A DNA stretch of 64,000 bases from Pseudevernia furfuracea (lineage: Eukaryota; Ascomycota; Lecanoromycetes; Lecanorales; Parmeliaceae), in the NCBI GenBank assembly GCA_022315425.1, contig JAIUPT010000019.1, positions 992,001 to 1,056,000 of the forward strand. The letters run 5' to 3'. Of the stretch, positions 58,919 through 64,000 are shown in pieces. Positions within the stretch are counted from its first letter, which is position 1. Every line of letters starts with the position of its first letter. The notes under the pieces are model-generated. The model searched no databases and was not told the origin of the DNA. It saw only the letters and a list, made by a program, of their open reading frames with translations. A program made the translations under genes and the position numbers.

Positions 58919-59550
58919 TGAAGTATGTGACCGCTTAAGACTGCGGCCTTTACCCTGTTATCGGTCTAAATTGACTCTGGATGATAATACATCTTATATC
59001 CGTTGGTGGTGGGTACGATCTATAGCCATTAAGAAAGGGGTATGCGCAAGGGTGTATTTCCTCCTTTCTCATTTTTCGTTCCCTACCTTGTCAATTAATT
59101 ACTGGTACGTGTAAAAGTACGCCGGTAGCTGGCTTTTCAGTCTTTACGGTAGTCAGAGGAATTTACGACCTTTCCTGTTCCTGTTCCTGTTTCCTGGCGT
59201 AGAATCATCATTGCTCTAAAATGATCGGATATGAGGGCTCTCTTGCACTTGAGTTTTGTTGCACTTCGTTGGATTTTGGTAGTGTATTGCTAGGAGCAAG
59301 GCGTCTTTCTGGTCATTGAACGAGGCATCTGCTTATTCACTGGATTGAATATCTGCAATTCTATAATTAAACAGCAAGCTCTGGACGAGACTTGCAACAG
59401 AGCCCACCAAAGCAGCGCCACATGCTCAGGTCATGAGCAAATGGCAAAGGTGAGCTCCCTCGATAAATACAGATGTTCATGTCCCTGAATATATACAGTC
59501 GCAAATCTTCTGGGCTACGACAAAAGTTTTCGCACGGAGACACACGCAAA
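58919..59550. other. Intergenic, pseudogene / Nse4 3' region
   Basis: About 630 bp holding the Nse4 3' region. Contains a triple CTGTTC unit near 59176. No family-like frame. Confidence 0.4.
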
Positions 59551-61116
59551 CTATCCATACCAACCCGAAGCGCTGACTTGGGCAACCTCATCTGATTGAC
59601 GATGAGGAATGATGCTCTCTTTGATATCGAAGACTTCAATAATTTCTTCCCACGTTTCGTAATCCAGATGAAATACCGCCTGGTGTTTCGAGATGTTTTT
59701 TTCTTGAATTTCCTGGGGTGAACATGCGACAGTCGCGTCTTCAAACATTACGTTAGTATAGAGGAGAGAGGGAGAGAAGACTGTTATACTTACGGAGAGT
59801 GGGTAACAATTTTGAATCGTTGCCAAATCCCGCCGTACCATCTCTGATCAGAAAGCTCACGTAGAACAAATTTTCCACTGTTTGACCGAAAGACTTCGGG
59901 TTCACAACGAAGTGAAATAAAGGAACACCCTCGTCATCGGCGATTCCGTGTTTGAGCATCACTGCTCTGATCTCATCATCCGGTAAATCCTCGCCCGTCA
60001 TGTTCATGCACTCCTTCACTACCTCTGCTTGTCTAGTCACCATTGTGTGGACCAAGAGCTCTCGGATGTTCTTGCACAATGTCGTGAGGTTTGAGTTTTC
60101 GGCTTTCTCTAGATCTTGAGCCTTCAGCTCCTCCGGGCGTACGGCGTCTTTGGGATCTCGTTTTTGCAATCGCTCGCGGCGTTGTGTGGCTTTACGCGCT
60201 CTCTTTTGAACAGACAGCGGTCCGAGTAAGAACCCAGGCACCGGCGGGCGAACGTTGTTAGGAAAACAAGCTCGACGACCCAACCACTCCCAATTGAATG
60301 CATCTCCTTCGTCGTATCCGTCTCTAGCATCCGCTTCATCATCGCTATCGCCTTGTCCTCGTCTTCTTCTTGCAGCCGAACTTTCACCGCCATCACTTGG
60401 CCCACGCCGCATGAAAGTGATACATTTTCCCACAAAATCATCAACGTCAATTCCGGTGGTCGCGTCGCCCAGGTTGAGTTGCGTGGTCCTCTTAGCTGAA
60501 AGGTCCGCAGTTGACACGAGCAGTCGCGAATCCAACGTTGCGTCTGAGGTCTGCTTGACTGATCCGAAAAGATCATTTGCTCTATGAAGAGTTCTGAGGA
60601 GACCATCGGAGCCAGGTGCAAGGTACTCAGCGCGTGAATCTGGGTAAGGAGTCAGTAACCCGTCTCTTGACGCGAGTCACAACGCGTACCTGTCAATTCT
60701 CTGGATAGGTCCCTGAAATCCTTGCGCACTGCGCGCCTCTCGTCCATGCTTTGATCTGGGTCGTAAAACCGTCGGTCTCCCACCTCAGCCAGCTCTCTTT
60801 CGTGAGCTATTTGACTCGCGTTGGGTGCACTGCGTTCCCCGAGTTTTCGTTTTTTGCTGGACCGCGGCGTGTCATCGTTCGCCGAGCTTGGTGTAGGCAT
60901 GTTAGGCGGCGGCATATGCCTTGCTTTGCCATTATCTTGTTGAGCTGCATCAGCCTGGGCTTGTCGGTTTTCTTTGTCGGATGAGAAAGAAGCTGCCGGC
61001 GAAGGCGACAGTGAGTTCAAATTCACGCGTTCATGCCTTTGTCGCGTAGATTCGGCATTATCTTGGGCCTCCCCATCCTGGTCCCGCCCGCTGGAAAGGT
61101 TTGCACGGCGCGCCAT
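59551..61116 (-). CDS. nse4: Nse4, kleisin subunit of the Smc5-Smc6 complex
   Basis: Predicted 486 residues. Exons 61116-60690, 60639-59794, 59738-59551. A disordered N-terminus (residues 1-110) precedes the conserved N-terminal kleisin helices (SMDERRAVRKDFRDLSRELT, LHRANDLFGSVKQTSDATLD). A DDFVGKCITFMRRG segment and a charged middle follow. The C-terminal winged-helix domain has FHFVVNPKSFGQTVENLFYV and QAVFHLDYETWEEIIEVFDI, the signatures of Nse4/EID. The protein bridges Smc5 and Smc6 heads for DNA repair and chromosome maintenance. The last intron has a perfect TACTAAC branch site. Divergent from Vps34 with about 330 bp between the starts. Confidence 0.93.
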
Positions 61117-61450
61117 TGTAGTTTGAAAGTAGAGACTGATGTGGGTGCTTGTGAGTGTACGACCTGCACTGCACAACTCTCGGTGCAGCGTCTCGTTGGC
61201 GGTATAATTTAAGAGTCCTAATTTTTCACTTCATTATGTACGTTTACAACGTTTGTAAGATCAACCACCAGAGAGATAATTGAAACACAACTTCTGTGGT
61301 GGATTTTGGAGAAGCTAATTTACGCGGCCCACCATTTTGATATTTACACTTACGCTAGTCCATTCCTAGTCAAAGCTAGCTCCGCTAGGCATCAACATCA
61401 GAGCTCCATCAGCCATCAGAGAAGATCTAATTTGATTCTCAATCAAGGTC
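61117..61450. promoter_or_regulatory. Divergent promoter, Nse4 (-) / Vps34 (+)
   Basis: About 330 bp between the two start codons, so the promoters probably overlap. No clear TATA box; no gene-like frame. Confidence 0.5.
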
Positions 61451-64000
61451 ATGGAGGAGTATTCTTTCGCAAATTCCAGTGCCCTTGAATTTCCTGTCAA
61501 TGTGAGAATGTTGGTTCTTATCTTACACCCCCTTGAGCTTCTTTGCTGACCTCAAACTTAAGAGGAAGCTTGGAAGGACAATATAATCCACCGTCTTTTT
61601 CAACTCTGTTGCAGAGGCCTGATCTGCGTCATGTAGGATCAAATACAAGGTATTGGATAAATTTCCTGTGCTTCGATCAGAGTGCTGAATTGTTGCAGCC
61701 CCAATTCTGACTTATATGTTACTGCTCAATTATGGGCAGATTCCAAACCCTTGACCGTGCCTGTGCAGACTGCTTATCGATCTTTCAAATTTGGTCGAAC
61801 TTGGAATGAATGGCTTGAGCTCCCCATTACGATTTCCACTTTACCCCTAAGCTCGCAGTTGGCCGTTACAGTATGGGATGTGTCGCCAACCGGCGGGCAG
61901 GGAGCCCGTGGTCACGCGATCCCCTTTGGGGGCACTACTATATCCCTTTTTGACAAGGATAGTACTTTGCAGAAAGGTCGGCAGAAGTGTAGACTATATC
62001 GGCACAAGGCAGCAGATGGGTATTCGTCAACAACTACCCCTGCCGTCCCACCAGCGCACAGGAACAGGGGCGGAAATGGTTTCAGCAATGGACACATTAC
62101 CTCACCTGAAGAGGAGGAGCTTGAGCGACTAGAAAAGCTTTTCAAAAAGCACGAGATGGGAGAAATTCCACGGGTCGACTGGTTGGACAAACTGGTCTTC
62201 AAAGCCGTAGAAAAGCAAAGGCAGCTAGTAGAAACCTCAGTAAGAGTATCATCAAAAGCGAGGAGAAAATTGTCGACTTCTAGACCTGAGGTCGAAGACA
62301 ATGATGGAGATTCCGATGAAGATGAAAAGGAAGAGGAAAGATATACGCTGTTGATTGACTTTCCAAGGTTTGATTTCCCTATCGTGTATACTGATCACGA
62401 GTACCCTCCTCCCGCAATCTCATCTCAAGCTCACCACGCGCCGCCGACTGGCAATGTCAATTTGAAACCGCCACCTGAAGTACAGCTTGGTCCTGGTATC
62501 AATGGAACAGGGGACGGATTGGGCGATGATGATGAGAATGCCCCTCCGCTGATCCGAATTTATGACCCGGAAGTTGGTGCCAAGGATAACCCAGCCGAGA
62601 GTAAGCACAGAAGGCTTGTTCGAAGTCATCGAACTAGTGTCTTGGATCGAGACCTCAAGCCCAATGCGAAAATTCGGGATGAGTTGAACACAATCGTTTC
62701 TTACGGCCCTACTCAAGAACTTAACGCGGAGGAGAAAGACTTGGTTTGGAAGTTCAGACATCATCTCACGCGCGATAAGCGGGCATTGACCAAGTTTGTC
62801 AAATCCGTTGCATGGCATGACCAAAGCGAGGCTCGTCAAGCTGTCCAACTTCTCCCGAAGTGGACCGAGATAGATGTAGATGATGCTCTGGAGCTTTTGG
62901 GGCCTACTTTTGATAATCCAGCGGTCAGAGCTTATGCCGTTGATCGCCTACGAGAGTCAGATGATGACGAGTTGCTTTTGTATCTTCTTCAGCTAGTGCA
63001 AGCCTTGAAATTCGAGAAGATATCTCCGGAACCGCAAAATGGCAGTACCCAAGATTCTTCATTGGCAAGGTTTCTCATATCGCGAGCAACGAAGAACCTG
63101 ATGTTGGGTAATTTCCTGCATTGGTACTTGATGGTGGAGTGCGATGACAGGAGCCCGGATCAGGTCAAGGAGCATCGAAAGTTATTTGCAAAGGTCGAGT
63201 TCGGTTTCATGACGGAGCTCATGAAACTTCCGGGAGGAGCAGAGCGACGAAAGACCCTCCTTCGGCAAGGAGAGTTGATCACGGTGCTGTCGAAGATCTC
63301 GAAAGAGATACGCTTCTCGAGAGAAGACCGACCTCGAAAGCTACAGCGACTAAAAAAATACCTCGCGGATCCCAAGAATGAATTGACCACCTTTGATCCT
63401 CCGTTACCGCTTCCTCTGGATCCAAGCGTCTCCATCGTTGGCTGCTACCCAGAGGAATCCCTCGTTTTCAAATCTTCTCTTTACCCTTTGCTCATCCACT
63501 TCAAGACTTCAGATGGCAAAAAATACCCAATCATCTTCAAAACAGGTGATGATCTCCGGCAAGACCAACTCGTAATCCAAATAATCTCGTTAATGGATCG
63601 TCTCCTACGGAAAGAGAACCTTGACCTTAAGCTCTCACCATACCGCATCTTAGCCACAAGCGCTAACGCCGGAGCTGTCCAATTTGTACCGTCCATGAGC
63701 TTGGCCGCGGCTTCCGCCAAGTATAAAGGCAGTATCCTTGCCTACCTGCGCGCCAACAACCCCGACACCACTGCCGATCTGGGTATCCGGCCGTCAGCCT
63801 TGGACACCTATGTGAAATCCTGTGCAGGCTATTGCGTGATCACTTACCTTTTGGGTGTGGGAGACCGCCATCTTGACAACCTCCTTCTTGCGCCATCCGG
63901 ACACTTCTTCCACGCTGATTTTGGCTACATACTGGGCCGTGACCCCAAACCCTTCGCACCCCAGATGAAGCTTTGTAAGGAAATGGTTGAGGGTATGGGT
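61451..64000 (+). CDS. vps34: Phosphatidylinositol 3-kinase Vps34 (3' end outside window)
   Basis: Partial; about 815 residues are present. Exons 61451-61509, 61563-61649 and 61699 to the window end. The N-terminal C2 domain is clear (FPVNVRIGSLEG, NSDLYVTAQLWAD, AVTVWDVSPTGG, PFGGTTISLFDKD). The helical PIK domain follows (EEKDLVWKFRHHL, LPKWTEIDVDDALELLG), then the kinase domain: IIFKTGDDLRQDQ, catalytic loop GVGDRHLDN and activation segment HADFGYILGRDPKPF. Class III PI3-kinases make PI3P from phosphatidylinositol for endosomal sorting and autophagy. The end of the kinase domain and C-terminal helix lie beyond 64000. The first donor (GTTGGT) is weak but gives the VNVRIGSLEG family sequence exactly. 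Confidence 0.95.

Noticed and set aside
1..64000. CRISPR arrays, operons, ribosome binding sites, bacterial insertion sequences
   Set aside because: None seen; intron-split genes and the gene content show a fungal nuclear genome, where these are not expected.

Overview
This is a eukaryotic window, almost certainly from a filamentous ascomycete (Pezizomycotina; a leotiomycete-like fungus is plausible, but that is inference). Most genes are split by introns of about 45-70 bp with GT..AG ends and CTNAC-type branch sites. The gene set (SAGA Spt8, Doa1/PLAA, Cti6, conventional myosin, zf-C3H1/Red1-like scaffold, Nse4, Vps34) is typical of fungi. I reconstructed 18 complete protein genes, one gene cut by the right edge, and one decayed gene. 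I joined exons by hand; every complete model keeps one open frame and has a total length divisible by three.

Layout. 1-3.05 kb: no recognisable gene. 3.05-7.9 kb (-): superfamily 1 helicase with NF-X1-type zinc fingers. 8.9-11.1 (+): Spt8. 11.5-13.7 (+): DUF7918-like nuclear protein. 14.1-16.6 (-): Doa1/PLAA. 18.2-19.5 (+): STRAP-like WD40 protein. 20.0-21.6 (-): ALY/Yra1 mRNA export adaptor. 22.1-24.1 (-): unknown basic protein. 25.8-27.8 (+): Cti6. 28.1-35.6 (-): class II myosin heavy chain. 36.2-41.0 (+): Red1/ZFC3H1-like protein. 42.1-44.6 (+): secreted PhoD phosphatase. 45.1-45.8 (+): small acidic protein. 47.0-48.6 (+) and 49.0-51.9 (-): isovaleryl-CoA dehydrogenase and the biotin subunit of methylcrotonyl-CoA carboxylase, tail to tail. 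52.4-53.6 (+): unknown nuclear protein. 54.2-54.9 (+): four-helix membrane protein. 55.1-57.8 (+): secreted collagen-like/WSC-like protein. 58.4-58.9: hemerythrin-like pseudogene. 59.6-61.1 (-): Nse4. 61.5-64.0 (+): Vps34, 3' end missing.

Functional links. Isovaleryl-CoA dehydrogenase and methylcrotonyl-CoA carboxylase alpha catalyse consecutive mitochondrial steps of leucine breakdown. Several genes act in nuclear RNA and chromatin work (helicase, Spt8, ALY, Cti6, Red1-like, Nse4). The rest is ordinary housekeeping without operon-like grouping.

The most notable signal is in the introns. Five introns in three unrelated genes on both strands fall into two families of near-copies: family A at 3253-3379, 6756-6891 and 54391-54507; family B at 5115-5278 and 50817-50982. 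They are spliced out exactly, always lie in the sense direction of the host gene, are longer than the usual introns here, and share a CTGACTCCGAA branch-site block. They look like introner-like elements, that is, spliceosomal introns that multiply. Several other long introns keep only the CTGACTC block and may be decayed copies.
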